64,000 bases of DNA from Thermoleophilaceae bacterium (GTDB lineage: Bacteria > Actinomycetota > Thermoleophilia > Solirubrobacterales > Thermoleophilaceae): positions 1 to 64,000 of the forward strand of contig DASUWY010000071.1 in NCBI GenBank assembly GCA_036378175.1, read 5' to 3'. Below are positions 33,984-43,342 of the stretch, piece after piece. Both the position numbers and the translations under genes were made by a program. Below the pieces are notes generated by a model that was not told the DNA's origin, made no database searches, and was given only the letters and a program-made list of their open reading frames with translations. Each line of letters opens with the position of its first letter. Position 1 is the stretch's first letter.

Positions 33984-34861
33984 CCCGTAGCGGCTTCGTG
34001 GCGCTGGCCGGCCGTCCCAACGTCGGCAAGTCCACCCTCGTCAACCGGGTGGTGGGGTGGAAGGTGGCGATTGTGTCGGACAAGCCGCAGACCACGCGGC
34101 GCGCGATCCGCGGGGTGGCGAGCGGCCCCGACTGGCAGCTCGTGCTCGTCGACCTCCCGGGCGTGCAGCGCCCGCGCGACCCGCTCACCGCCCGAATGCA
34201 GGCGCGCATGCAGCGCGAGCTGGAGGACTCGGACGTGGCGCTGTTCGTGCTGAACGCCGAGCAGAAGCCGGGGCCCGGCGACGAGTTCATCGCCCGGGCG
34301 ATCCGCGAGGTGGGCCTGCCGGCGGTCACCGCCCTGAACAAGATCGACCGGCTCAACCGGCCGCGCATCGCGCAGGCGCTCAGCGCCGCGGCCGAGCTGG
34401 ACGTTCAGGGCGAGCTGTTTCCCGTGAGCGCGAAGACGGGGGAGGGGGTGGGCGACCTCGTGGAGCATCTCGTGTCGCTGCTCCCGGAGGGCCCGTTCTT
34501 CTACCCGCCCGAGGAGCACACGGACCTGTCGCAGACCGTGCAGCTCGCCGAGCTGATCCGCGAGCAGGTGCTGCTGCGCACGCGCGAGGAACTGCCGCAC
34601 GCAGCCGAGGTGGAGATCGACGAGATGGAGGAGCGCGACGACGGGCTGCTCGTGATCGCCGCCCGTGTGTGGGCGGAGACCGAGTCGCAGAAGGGCATCC
34701 TGATCGGCGCCGGCGGGAAGATGGTCCGCGCGATCGGCTCCGCCGCGCGCGAGGAGATCGAGGCGGCGCTCGGGCGCCGCGTGCACCTCGATCTCAGCGT
34801 TCGCGTGCGAAAGGGCTGGCGGCGCGACGAGGCGTTGCTGGACCGGCTGGGGATCGACTAG
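33980..34861 (+). CDS. era: GTPase Era
   Basis: A 293-residue Era GTPase, which binds 16S rRNA and assists 30S assembly. G1 is GRPNVGKSTLVNRVVG, G2 is QTTRR, G3 is DLPGVQ (DTPG in most homologues), and G4 is NKID. A C-terminal KH domain contains KGILIGAGGKMVRAIGSAAR. GTG at 33980 overlaps the ybeY stop. It ends the yqeY-phoH-ybeY-era unit and overlaps the convergent SnoaL gene by 4 bp. Confidence 0.96.
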   Translation: MTRSGFVALAGRPNVGKSTLVNRVVGWKVAIVSDKPQTTRRAIRGVASGPDWQLVLVDLPGVQRPRDPLTARMQARMQRELEDSDVALFVLNAEQKPGPGDEFIARAIREVGLPAVTALNKIDRLNRPRIAQALSAAAELDVQGELFPVSAKTGEGVGDLVEHLVSLLPEGPFFYPPEEHTDLSQTVQLAELIREQVLLRTREELPHAAEVEIDEMEERDDGLLVIAARVWAETESQKGILIGAGGKMVRAIGSAAREEIEAALGRRVHLDLSVRVRKGWRRDEALLDRLGID

Positions 34862-35256
34862 GCCCGCACGCCGGCCGCGCGCAGCGCCGCGTCGACGTCG
34901 AGATATTCCTCGGTCCGCACGGGCAGGCCTTCACGAAAGCGGGTGACGAACGCGAGCGGCACGGTGAGCTGCGACTCGCCATCGCCCAGGCGGCTCGTCA
35001 TCGTGCCGACCTGCACCACGGCGTCACCCGCGTCTACGTATCGCTGGGCCTCGTAGTGGAGCCCTTTCACCGTGTCGCGCCAGTCCTCCAGGTAGGCCCG
35101 GATCTCATCGCGGCCGTGGAGCGTGCGAGCCGACGGGTTCGACTCTGAGATCTCCCACTCAGCGTCGGGCGAGATGTGGCTGAGCATCGCGTCGAGGTCG
35201 CCACGGTTGAAGGCCGCCTCCACCTGTTTGATCACGTCCACGTTCGCCTCGCTCAC
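34858..35256 (-). CDS. SnoaL-like/NTF2-fold protein
   Basis: A 132-residue NTF2-fold protein of the SnoaL-like group (AFNRGDLDAMLSHISPDAEW, GRDEIRAYLEDW). The fold serves as ketosteroid isomerase-like, cyclase-like or binding protein, so no reaction is assigned. The start overlaps the alpha/beta hydrolase gene by 4 bp and its stop overlaps era by 4 bp on the other strand. The pair is probably controlled by the divergent TetR regulator. Confidence 0.85.
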   Translation of the reverse strand: MSEANVDVIKQVEAAFNRGDLDAMLSHISPDAEWEISESNPSARTLHGRDEIRAYLEDWRDTVKGLHYEAQRYVDAGDAVVQVGTMTSRLGDGESQLTVPLAFVTRFREGLPVRTEEYLDVDAALRAAGVRA

Positions 35257-36128
35257 GCGGGTGAGTATGTCTGCGCACCGTCGCGCACGAACTCGCGGAT
35301 CAGCTGCGCCAGGCGTTCCGGCTGGTCGATCGGGACGAACGTGTAGCTGTCGTCGATCAGCTCCAGGCGCCCGTTCGGCAGCCGCTCGAGGAGGCGCTCG
35401 GCGAGCTTCACCTTGAAGAACTTGTCCTCGCGCGCCCAGGCGAGCAGCACCGGCTTGTGGAAGTCACGCAGCTTCTCGGCCGCGGCGAGCGTGTCCTTCT
35501 TCGACACCTGGCGGACGAACTTCTCCGTGTCCCGCTGCACGGCCTTGTTGCCGAAGTAGTTGCCGAACGCGCTGTCCATCGCCTCGTCCGGAATGCCGCG
35601 CTTGGACAGCCAGCCGAAGCCGAGCGGGCTCTCGCGGAACGCCCGGATCTTCACCGGCCGCAGTCCGGCGGCGAGCCCGCCCGGGATCTTCGCGGCCCAC
35701 TGCATCGGCCTGAAGGCCGGCGGGAAGAAGTGCTCGAACGCGTCGCACGGGGTGAGCACCATCCGCGCGACTCGCTCGGGATGCTCGGTCACGAGCAGCT
35801 GGCAGATCGCGCCGCCGGTGTCGTTGCCCACGACCGTCACGTCGCGCAGGTCGAGCTTCTCCATGAACTCCGCGATCAGCGCCGCCACGGAGCGGGGGCT
35901 GAGCTCGGCGTCCGGGTCCATCGGCTTCGCGTGCGCGCCCAGCGGAAGTTCGGGAATGACGCAGCGCGTGTCGCCTCTCAGCTGCTCCACCACGGGCGCC
36001 CAGAGCATGCCGCTGGCGAGCAGCCCGTGGACGAAGAGCACCACCGGTCCCGAACCGCCCGTGTCCTCGTAGGCGATGGTGCCGGCTGAGAGCTGAATTT
36101 CACTGGTGGTTGCCACGGGGCCTCCCAT
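35253..36128 (-). CDS. Alpha/beta hydrolase, atypical catalytic His
   Basis: A 291-residue alpha/beta hydrolase. The oxyanion region is VLFVHGLLASGMLW, and the nucleophile elbow VVGNDTGGAICQLL has Asp at the nucleophile position. A cap domain follows. At the site where the catalytic His normally sits (G-H-F/x), the sequence is IDDSYTFVPIDQPERLAQLI with no His. The protein may therefore work with altered chemistry, or not be a hydrolase. It is divergent from the tetR gene, with 29 bp between the starts, and a TACAG-G-CTGTA palindrome lies between them. Confidence 0.85.
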   Translation of the reverse strand: MGGPVATTSEIQLSAGTIAYEDTGGSGPVVLFVHGLLASGMLWAPVVEQLRGDTRCVIPELPLGAHAKPMDPDAELSPRSVAALIAEFMEKLDLRDVTVVGNDTGGAICQLLVTEHPERVARMVLTPCDAFEHFFPPAFRPMQWAAKIPGGLAAGLRPVKIRAFRESPLGFGWLSKRGIPDEAMDSAFGNYFGNKAVQRDTEKFVRQVSKKDTLAAAEKLRDFHKPVLLAWAREDKFFKVKLAERLLERLPNGRLELIDDSYTFVPIDQPERLAQLIREFVRDGAQTYSPA

Positions 36129-36137
36129 CTAGTATTC

Positions 36138-36176
36138 GCATACAGGCTGTACGGATTATGCATACAGACAGTACGC
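36138..36176. promoter_or_regulatory. Twin operator of the TetR regulator
   Basis: Two copies of GCATACAG-N-C(T/A)GTACG lie in direct orientation 22 bp apart (cores 36141-36151 and 36163-36173). The first core, TACAGGCTGTA, is a perfect palindrome around a central G; the second, TACAGACAGTA, is a weaker match. They lie between the divergent hydrolase and tetR genes, and the second overlaps the first codons of tetR. This is a typical autoregulated TetR layout. Confidence 0.6.
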
Positions 36177-36772
36177 ATGTCAAACGGGGGAGCAAGGCCG
36201 CTCAGTCGGAGGCCACGCGAGCGAAGCTCGTCAAGGTCGCACGCCGCCTGTTCGCGAAGCGCGGCTACGCGGCGGTCGGAACCGAGGAGGTGGTGAAGAA
36301 GGCCGGCGTCACGCGCGGCGCGCTCTACCACCAGTTCGCCGACAAGAAGGATCTGTTCCGCGCGGTGTTCGAGCAGGTGGAGGCGGAGGTCACGCAGCGC
36401 ATCGTGGCGCAGGCCGGCGCGTTCGCCTCAGACCCGGTGCAGGAGCTGCGCACGGGTACGAAGCTCTGGCTCGATGCGTCGCTCGACCCGGAGGTGCGCC
36501 GGATCGTGCTGCTCGACGCTCCCGCGGTGCTCGGATTCGAGGAATGGCGCCAGATCGTGGCCCGCCACGCGCTCGGGGTCCTCGCGGCCGGGCTCGAGGG
36601 CGCGATGGAGGCGGGAGTGATCGCCCGGCAGCCGGTGATGGCACTCGCCCACGTGATCACGGGCGCCCTCGACGCCGCGGCCCTCTACGTGGCGGAGTCC
36701 GACGACCCGGAAGCAGCGCGCAAAGACATGGAGCCCGTGCTCGACCGGATGGTGGAGAAGCTTCGAACCTAA
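36158..36772 (+). CDS. TetR family transcriptional regulator
   Basis: A 204-residue TetR-type repressor. The N-terminal helix-turn-helix is [20 protein letters not shown] then [17 protein letters not shown] (about residues 20-62). The C-terminal ligand-binding domain is all-helical, with [15 protein letters not shown] typical of the TetR_C AcrR-like group. I chose ATG 36158; an earlier in-frame TTG at 36110 lies inside the divergent gene. No Shine-Dalgarno is visible, so the transcript may be leaderless. It likely represses itself and the hydrolase-SnoaL operon through the twin operator. Confidence 0.92.
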   Translation: MHTDSTHVKRGSKAAQSEATRAKLVKVARRLFAKRGYAAVGTEEVVKKAGVTRGALYHQFADKKDLFRAVFEQVEAEVTQRIVAQAGAFASDPVQELRTGTKLWLDASLDPEVRRIVLLDAPAVLGFEEWRQIVARHALGVLAAGLEGAMEAGVIARQPVMALAHVITGALDAAALYVAESDDPEAARKDMEPVLDRMVEKLRT

Positions 36773-36782
36773 ACTCCACTCC

Positions 36783-37382
36783 TTGGATCTGCAGCCAAAA
36801 TTCGACGAGAACGGCCTCGTGCCGTGTGTGGTGCAGGACGCCCGGACGGGTGAGGTGCTCACGCTCGCCTACATGAACGAAGAGGCGCTTGCGCGCACGC
36901 GCGAGACCGGCGAGATGCACTTCTGGAGCCGCTCGAGGCAGGAGCTCTGGCACAAGGGCGAGACCTCCGGGAACGTGCAGAAGGTGCGGCGCCTGCGCTA
37001 CGACTGCGACGCGGACGCGCTCGTGGCTCTCGTGGATCCCGCGGGACCGGCATGCCACACCGGCGAGCGCAGCTGCTTCTACCGGGGCGACATGGAGCCC
37101 ACCGCCGCCGAGGCGCTCCCCACCCTCGAGCGCACGATCGAGGAGCGCAAGGCCACGCAAGCCGGCGGCAGTTACACCGCCGAGCTGCTCGCCAACCCGA
37201 CGCACATCGGGGAGAAGGTGCGCGAGGAGGCCGAGGAGGTGGCGCGCGCCGCGCAGGGCGAGTCGGACCAGCGCGTGCGCGAGGAGGCCGCCGACGTGCT
37301 CTACCACCTGGCAGTGCTGCTCTCCTCGCGCGGGCTCTCGCTCGCCGACGCCTTCGAGGAGCTGAATGGCCGTCGCCGCTGA
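36783..37382 (+). CDS. hisIE: Bifunctional phosphoribosyl-AMP cyclohydrolase / phosphoribosyl-ATP pyrophosphatase
   Basis: A 199-residue HisIE fusion for steps 2 and 3 of histidine synthesis. The HisI part (about 1-105) has [38 protein letters not shown], and the metal-binding [12 protein letters not shown] and [10 protein letters not shown]. The HisE part (about 112-199) has SYTAELL and the acidic [10 protein letters not shown]...[17 protein letters not shown] at 36783 begins 10 bp after tetR. The trpE ATG lies 17 bp inside its 3' end, so it leads the his-trp operon. Confidence 0.95.
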   Translation: MDLQPKFDENGLVPCVVQDARTGEVLTLAYMNEEALARTRETGEMHFWSRSRQELWHKGETSGNVQKVRRLRYDCDADALVALVDPAGPACHTGERSCFYRGDMEPTAAEALPTLERTIEERKATQAGGSYTAELLANPTHIGEKVREEAEEVARAAQGESDQRVREEAADVLYHLAVLLSSRGLSLADAFEELNGRRR

Positions 37383-38853
37383 CATCGATGTCCAGCCCAG
37401 CCTCGAGGAGGTGCGCGAGCTTGCGCGCGAGTACAGCGTCGTGCCGCTCCGCCACACCTTCATCAGCGACACGGAGACGCCGGTGTCCGCGTATCTGCGG
37501 CTGCGCGGCGAGGGCCCATCGTTCCTGCTCGAGTCAGCCGAGCAGGGCCAACGGTTCGGCCGCTGGTCGTTCCTGGGGGTGCAGCCGCGGTCGGTGATCC
37601 GGCTGGAGGACGGCGTGCTCACCGTGGGGGGCGAGCCGCGCGAGTTCAGCGACCCGTACGCGGCTGTGGCGGAGGAGCTCGAGCGCTACCGCGTGGCGCC
37701 GCTGGCGGACCTGCCGCCGTTCTCGGGCGGAGCCGTGGGCATGTTCGGCTACGACCTCGTGCGCTGGTTCGAGCCGAGCGTCGGCGCCGCGAACCCGGAC
37801 AACGTGGGACTGCCCGAGCTCGCGCTGATGGTTTCCGACGTCCTGCTCGCCTTCGACCACCTCAAGCACGAGGTCACCGTGCTCGCCAACGTGTTCAGCG
37901 AGGGCGGCGACGTGGACGCCAGCTACCACGACGCTGTGGCGGCGATCGCGGACGTGCGCGAGCGCCTCGCGGCACCGATCCCCCGCGCCGCCGCCGGCGT
38001 GCGCGAGGCGCCGGAGTTCAGCTCGAACATCGGCTCGGACGGCTACGCGGCAGCCGTGGTGAAGGCGAAGGAGTACATCCGGGCGGGCGACATCTACCAG
38101 GTGGTGCCGAGCCAGCGCTGGAGTGCGGACGCTCCGGTGGAGGGCTTCTCCATCTACCGCGGCCTGCGCACCGTCAACCCCAGCCCGTACATGTACTTCC
38201 TCGACTTCGAGGACTTCGAGATCGCGGGAGCGTCACCGGAGTCGCTCGTGAAGGTCACGGGCAGGCGAGCCGAGCAGCGGCCGATCGCCGGCACGCGCCC
38301 TCGCGCGGGGACCGTGGAGGAGGACATCCAGCGCGCGAAGGGCCTGCTCGAGGACGAGAAGGAGCGCGCCGAGCACGTGATGCTCGTGGACCTCGCTCGC
38401 AACGACCTCGGGCGCGTGTGCGAGTACGGAACCGTGCGCGTGGAGGAGCTCATGGCGGTGGAGAGCTACTCGCACGTGATGCACATCGTGTCGTCCGTGG
38501 CGGGGACTCTGCGCGACGGGGTGACGGCGATGGACGCGCTGAGGGCTTCCCTCCCGGCCGGCACGCTGTCGGGCGCGCCGAAGATCCGTGCCATGCAGAT
38601 CATCGACGAGCTCGAGCCCGTGAAGCGCGGCGCCTATGGCGGCGCGATCGGCTACCTGAGCTACACCGGTGACCTCGACACCTGCATCTACATCCGCTCC
38701 GCCGTGCTCAAGGACGGCCGCATCCACGTGCAGGCGGGCGGGGGCATCGTGGCGGACTCGGAGCCCCAATACGAGGTGACAGAAACGGAGGCGAAAGCCG
38801 GGGCGGTGATGGCCGCCGTGGAGCTTGCCTGCCGGCAGCGAGATTGGGCCTAG
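37366..38853 (+). CDS. trpE: Anthranilate synthase component I
   Basis: A 495-residue TrpE, which makes anthranilate from chorismate and ammonia with TrpG. The tryptophan-feedback motif [18 protein letters not shown] is at about residue 48. The chorismate-binding core includes [42 protein letters not shown] and [13 protein letters not shown], and the end is [12 protein letters not shown]. It overlaps hisIE by 17 bp and is followed by trpG, trpD and trpC. No leader peptide or trp attenuator was seen upstream. Confidence 0.97.
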   Translation: MAVAADIDVQPSLEEVRELAREYSVVPLRHTFISDTETPVSAYLRLRGEGPSFLLESAEQGQRFGRWSFLGVQPRSVIRLEDGVLTVGGEPREFSDPYAAVAEELERYRVAPLADLPPFSGGAVGMFGYDLVRWFEPSVGAANPDNVGLPELALMVSDVLLAFDHLKHEVTVLANVFSEGGDVDASYHDAVAAIADVRERLAAPIPRAAAGVREAPEFSSNIGSDGYAAAVVKAKEYIRAGDIYQVVPSQRWSADAPVEGFSIYRGLRTVNPSPYMYFLDFEDFEIAGASPESLVKVTGRRAEQRPIAGTRPRAGTVEEDIQRAKGLLEDEKERAEHVMLVDLARNDLGRVCEYGTVRVEELMAVESYSHVMHIVSSVAGTLRDGVTAMDALRASLPAGTLSGAPKIRAMQIIDELEPVKRGAYGGAIGYLSYTGDLDTCIYIRSAVLKDGRIHVQAGGGIVADSEPQYEVTETEAKAGAVMAAVELACRQRDWA

Positions 38854-38855
38854 AC

Positions 38856-39424
<569 letters not shown>

Positions 39425-39425
<1 letters not shown>

Positions 39426-40456
39426 TGCCCAACGAGGTGCTCACCGAGGCCATCGACCGGGTGGCCTCGGGCGCCGACCTCTCGGTCGACGACGCCGCGC
39501 GCGTGATGCGCGAGCTGATGGAGGGACGCGCGTCCGACGTGCAGGGAGCGGCGTTCCTCATTGCGCTGCGCACGAAGGGCGAGACGGTGGAGGAGCTCAC
39601 AGGCTTCGCGCGCACGATGCGGGAGCTCTCCCGTCGCGTGGAGGTGAGCGGCGACGACCTGCTCGATACCGCGGGAACCGGCGGAGGCCCGCAGACCTTC
39701 AACGTGTCCACCACCGCCGCGATCGTGGCGGCGGGCGCCGGCTGCCGCGTGGCGAAGCACGGCAACCGCTCGAGCACGGGCAAGTCTGGATCGGCGGACC
39801 TGCTCGAGGCGCTGGGCGCGAACCTCGACCTCGAGCCGGCCGCGATCGCGCAGTGCATCGACGAGATCGGCTTCGGCTTCATGTTCGCGCCCCATCACCA
39901 CAGCGCGATGCGTCACGTGATTCCGGTGCGCAAGGAGCTCGCCGTTCGCACGCTGTTCAACTTCCTGGGCCCGCTCACGAACCCGGCCGGCGCCACCCGG
40001 CAGGTGATCGGCATCTCGGATCCCACCAAGCTCCAACCGGTGGCGGAGGCCCTGTGTGCGCTCGGCTGCCGGAGCGGATTGGTAGTGTCGAGCACGGATG
40101 GGCTTGACGAGATCAGCGCTTCCGCGGAGACCCGGATAGTGGAGGTCGGGGAGGGAGAGGTCGCGAGCTTCAACGTGAGCCCGCGAGAGCTCGGTGTGGA
40201 GCCCGTCGACTTCGGGCTGCTGCGCTCGGGAACGCCCGAGCGGAGCGCCGAAATCGCTCGCGGCGTGCTGCGCGGCGAGAAGGGCGCGGAACGCTCGCTC
40301 ACCCTGCTCAACGCGGGCGCCGCGATCTACGTGGGTGGAAAGGCCGGCTCGATCGCCGACGGCGTGCTGAAGGCCGCCCAGGCGATCGACTCGGGCGCCG
40401 CTCTCGACGTTCTCGAGACCTACGTGAGGCGGAGCAGGGAGCTCGCCACCGCCTGA
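39425..40456 (+). CDS. trpD: Anthranilate phosphoribosyltransferase
   Basis: A 343-residue TrpD, which joins anthranilate to PRPP. Signatures are the PRPP-binding DTAGTGGGPQTFNVSTTAA, AKHGNRSSTGKSGSADLLEA, and the catalytic-face FMFAPHHHSAMRHVIPVRKEL followed by RTLFNFLGPLTNPAG. The ATG at 39425 overlaps the trpG TGA by one base. The upstream extension of this reading frame is antisense-like noise within trpG. Confidence 0.96.
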
Positions 40457-41253
40457 TGGCCGTCCGTCTCGAACAGCTGATCAGCGCCACGCGCCAGGGC
40501 GTGGAGCGCCGCAAGAGCGAGCGGCCGCTCGCCGAGCTCGAGCGCGAGGTGGCCGCGCGCGGCGAGGGCAGGCCGTTCCGCGAGGCCCTCGCCCATCCGG
40601 GCACATCGCTCGTGGCCGAGTACAAGCGCCGCTCGCCGTCGGCCGGGCTGATCCGCGAGGGCGCGTCCGTCACCGACGTGGTGCAGGCGTACGAGCGCGG
40701 CGGCGCGGCGGCGCTGTCGGTGCTCACGGAGGAGGAGCACTTCGGCGGATCGCTGGCCGACCTGCGCGAGGCGCGAGCGGCCACCTCGCTGCCCATCCTG
40801 CGCAAGGACTTCACCGTCGATCCCTACCAGCTCTACGAGGCGCGCGCCGCGGGCGCGGACGCCGTGCTGCTCGTGGTCGGCTCGCTCGACGTCGACGACC
40901 TCGCGCGGCTCTACGAGGAGACGCGCGCGCTCGACCTCGACGCCCTCGTGGAGATCCACAGCGAGGACGAGCTCGAGATGGCGCTCGAGATCGACGTCGA
41001 CGTGATCGGGATCAACAACCGCAACCTCGAGGACTTCACCGTCGATCTCGGCCACACCTTCGAGCTGCTGGCCGACGTGCCCGCCGGCAAGACGGTCGTC
41101 TCCGAGTCCGGCATCGTGAACCGCGAGCAGATCGAGGAGCTCGAGCGCGTGGGCGTGGACGCCGTGCTGGTGGGCGAGACGCTGATGCGCGCCGCCAACC
41201 CCGAGTTCGCCACACGCGAGCTCTGCGGCGGCGAAGACACGCTGGTTGAGTAG
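40456..41253 (+). CDS. trpC: Indole-3-glycerol-phosphate synthase
   Basis: A 265-residue TrpC (beta/alpha barrel). Characteristic segments are SLVAEYKRRSPSAGLIREG, LPILRKDFTVDPYQLYEARA, VDVIGINNRNLEDFTVDL and VVSESGIVNREQIEEL. It forms indole-3-glycerol phosphate from CdRP. It overlaps the trpD stop by one base. The TAG stop lies inside a 9-bp hairpin stem. The next trp gene, trpF, is 5.7 kb away behind an unrelated four-gene module. Confidence 0.97.
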   Translation: MAVRLEQLISATRQGVERRKSERPLAELEREVAARGEGRPFREALAHPGTSLVAEYKRRSPSAGLIREGASVTDVVQAYERGGAAALSVLTEEEHFGGSLADLREARAATSLPILRKDFTVDPYQLYEARAAGADAVLLVVGSLDVDDLARLYEETRALDLDALVEIHSEDELEMALEIDVDVIGINNRNLEDFTVDLGHTFELLADVPAGKTVVSESGIVNREQIEELERVGVDAVLVGETLMRAANPEFATRELCGGEDTLVE

Positions 41254-41274
41254 GGACCTCCTTACTCCCTACTC
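41248..41274 (+). terminator. Hairpin at the trpC stop codon
   Basis: GAGTAGGGA (41248-41256) and TCCCTACTC (41266-41274) form a perfect 9-bp stem with a 9-nt loop. The trpC TAG is within the left arm. No long T-run follows. The words GAGTAGGGA and CCTCCTTACTCC also occur in the large palindrome at 14745-14927, so the two may be related. Confidence 0.6.
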
Positions 41275-41311
41275 CGTCTACGTACTGAATAGGCGCCTTT
41301 GCCCCGCGGCT

Positions 41312-41317
41312 TATGAT
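41312..41317 (+). promoter_or_regulatory. Candidate -10 element before the second MoxR gene
   Basis: TATGAT sits 10 bp before the GTG start of the MoxR gene, close to the bacterial -10 consensus TATAAT. No convincing -35 is seen at 16-18 bp. It would give a very short or leaderless mRNA, and would let the inserted module be transcribed independently of trp. Confidence 0.4.
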
Positions 41318-41327
41318 TCGTGTGTAA

Positions 41328-42272
41328 GTGGCCTCCGGCTTCGACCCCACCGCTGTCGCGTCACTCGGCTCCCGGCTTGCCGAGAACATCGGGCGGGCAG
41401 TGAAGGTGCCGGAGGGCGTGCTTCGCAACGTGGTCGTGGCCCTGCTCGCCGAGGGGCATGTGCTGATCGAGGACTACCCCGGAGTCGGTAAGACCGCGCT
41501 GGCCCGGGCCCTCGCCCGCTCGATCGACGCCGAGTACGCGCGCCTCCAGTGCACGGCCGACATGCTCCCGGGCGACGTGGTGGGCACGAACGTCTACAAC
41601 CAGCGCGAGAACCGCTTCGAGTTCCGGCCGGGCCCGATCTTCGCGAACGTCGTGCTGGTGGACGAGATCAACCGCGCCTCCCCGAAGACCCAGTCGGGCC
41701 TGCTGGAGTGCATGCAGGAGCGTCACGTGACCGTCGACGTTGCCACGCACGAGCTGGCACGCCCGTTCATGGTGATCGCCACGCAGAACCCGATCGAATA
41801 CGAGGGCACCTTCCCGCTCCCGGAGGCGCAGCTCGACCGCTTCATGGTGCTGCTCAGCCTCGGCTACCCCTCCGCGGCCGACGAGGCCGAGATGCTCGCC
41901 GAGCACGCGGCGCGCGACCGCGTGATGGACCTCGAGCCCGTGACCGAGGTGAGCGAGGTGCTGGCCGCCCAGGTTTCGGCGGCGAGCGTGCACGCCAGCG
42001 AGGCGCTCCGCCGCTACGTGGTTGCCGTGCTCGAGCGCACCCGTGCCGACGGCCGCACGGAGCTCGGTGCGAGCCCGCGCGCAGGGCTGATGCTGCTCAA
42101 GGCGGCGAAGGCGCTCGCCGCGCTGGAGGGCCGCGACCATGCCCTGCCCGACGATGTGCAGGCGCTGGCCGAGCCGGTTCTCACCCACAGGCTGTTGCTC
42201 GCGCCCGATGCCGTGGGAGTGGAGCGGGCCGACATCGTCCGCGACGCGCTGGAGCGGGTACCCGCGCTATGA
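41328..42272 (+). CDS. MoxR family AAA+ ATPase (second copy)
   Basis: A 314-residue MoxR ATPase. Walker A is DYPGVGKTALARALA, Walker B is VVLVDEINRASPKTQSGLLE, sensor 1 is IATQNPIEYEGTFPLPEAQ, and the lid has GASPRAGLMLLKAAKA. It belongs to a different MoxR subgroup from the copy at 1336-2358 (Walker A GVPGLAKT there). It leads a module with a DUF58 protein and a transglutaminase-like membrane protein, a common trio of unknown client. The GTG start is preceded by a TATGAT box. Confidence 0.94.
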   Translation: MASGFDPTAVASLGSRLAENIGRAVKVPEGVLRNVVVALLAEGHVLIEDYPGVGKTALARALARSIDAEYARLQCTADMLPGDVVGTNVYNQRENRFEFRPGPIFANVVLVDEINRASPKTQSGLLECMQERHVTVDVATHELARPFMVIATQNPIEYEGTFPLPEAQLDRFMVLLSLGYPSAADEAEMLAEHAARDRVMDLEPVTEVSEVLAAQVSAASVHASEALRRYVVAVLERTRADGRTELGASPRAGLMLLKAAKALAALEGRDHALPDDVQALAEPVLTHRLLLAPDAVGVERADIVRDALERVPAL

Positions 42273-43342
42273 GCCGGGCACTCCGGGCGGCCTGCTTCGG
42301 GGTGCTGCTGTGCATCGGCGGCGGGGCGTTCGATCTGCCGTCGCTGTACGTCCCGGGCGCGGGACTGATCCTGATCGGGCTGGGGGCGGCGGCATGGGTG
42401 TGGCTCGCCGCGTACGGCGCGGCCGTGCTTCGCGAGACGGGCCCGCCCACGGTGCAGGAGCACGAGCCGTATCCCGTGAAGCTGCGCGTGAAGCAGGGCG
42501 TGCTCCCGCCGCCCACCGCAGAGCTGATCGAGCCCCTGCTCGGGCGCCCGCTGTCCACGCGTGAGCAGCGCGCGCGGCAGGTGCGCGTGAACGTGAGGTT
42601 CTCGCGCCGGGGGCGGCGCGCGATCGAACCCGCGCGGCTCGTGATCCGCGATTCGCTGTCGCTCGCGGTCCGGGAGACGCAGAGCGACGCCACCGAGGTG
42701 CTCGTGCTGCCCCGGGTCGAGCCGGTGGTGGTGGGCGCCGCATCGGGCCTCGCCGGGATGGAACCGGTCAGCGGCGCGCTCACTGAGGCTGCGGCCGAGC
42801 TCGAGCTGCATTCGCTCCGTCCCTATCGCGCGGGTGCGCCGGCGTCGCGCATCCACTGGCCCACGGTCGCGCGCACGCGCGTGATGATGGAGCGGCGCCT
42901 GGTTGCGGAGTCGGACGCGCGGCCACTCGTGGTGCTCGATCCCAGCAACCCGCCCACCGAGGAGGCGCTCGACCGCGCCGTTCGCGCCACCGCCTCGCTC
43001 GTGGTGCACCTGGCGCGCCGCGCCCACGGTTGCTCGCTGCTTCTCCCGGGCCAGCGCAGGCCCACCGACGTGGACGCCGAGCTGCGCGGCTGGCCCGCCA
43101 TCCACGTGCGCCTCGCGCTGCTCGAGGCCTCCGAGGGCGCGCCCAGCTCGCGCCGGCTGGAGCGCAGCGCAGCGCTCTACTGGGTGAGCGCGGGCGGCAG
43201 CAGCCTGCCGCCGGCCGTGAAGCGCAACGCGGGCTCGTACTTCATCACCCCCGAGCCCGTGAGCGGGCGCGCCGCGGCGTTCACCGTGGCCGGCTGCGCC
43301 GGCTACCGGCTCGGCTCGGGGCGGGAAAGGCGCGCGGCGTGA
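42269..43342 (+). CDS. DUF58 membrane protein (second copy)
   Basis: A 357-residue DUF58 protein with two N-terminal transmembrane helices (about residues 5-22 and 28-50). This differs from the soluble-looking DUF58 protein at 431-1339. The core segment LHSLRPYRAGAPASRIHWPT is the family signature, followed by RPLVVLDPSNPPTEEAL at the VWA-like metal-site position. The ATG overlaps the MoxR stop, and its own stop overlaps the transglutaminase gene (GTGA), so the three are translationally coupled. Confidence 0.9.
   Translation: MSRALRAACFGVLLCIGGGAFDLPSLYVPGAGLILIGLGAAAWVWLAAYGAAVLRETGPPTVQEHEPYPVKLRVKQGVLPPPTAELIEPLLGRPLSTREQRARQVRVNVRFSRRGRRAIEPARLVIRDSLSLAVRETQSDATEVLVLPRVEPVVVGAASGLAGMEPVSGALTEAAAELELHSLRPYRAGAPASRIHWPTVARTRVMMERRLVAESDARPLVVLDPSNPPTEEALDRAVRATASLVVHLARRAHGCSLLLPGQRRPTDVDAELRGWPAIHVRLALLEASEGAPSSRRLERSAALYWVSAGGSSLPPAVKRNAGSYFITPEPVSGRAAAFTVAGCAGYRLGSGRERRAA

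Noticed and set aside
36110-36157. TTG at 36110 as the tetR start
   Set aside because: It would overlap the divergent hydrolase gene and place the operator wholly inside the coding region; ATG 36158 fits the domain better.
36773-36783. trp leader peptide or attenuator before hisIE-trpE
   Set aside because: Only 10 bases separate tetR and hisIE, and no Trp-rich leader frame or alternative hairpins are visible.
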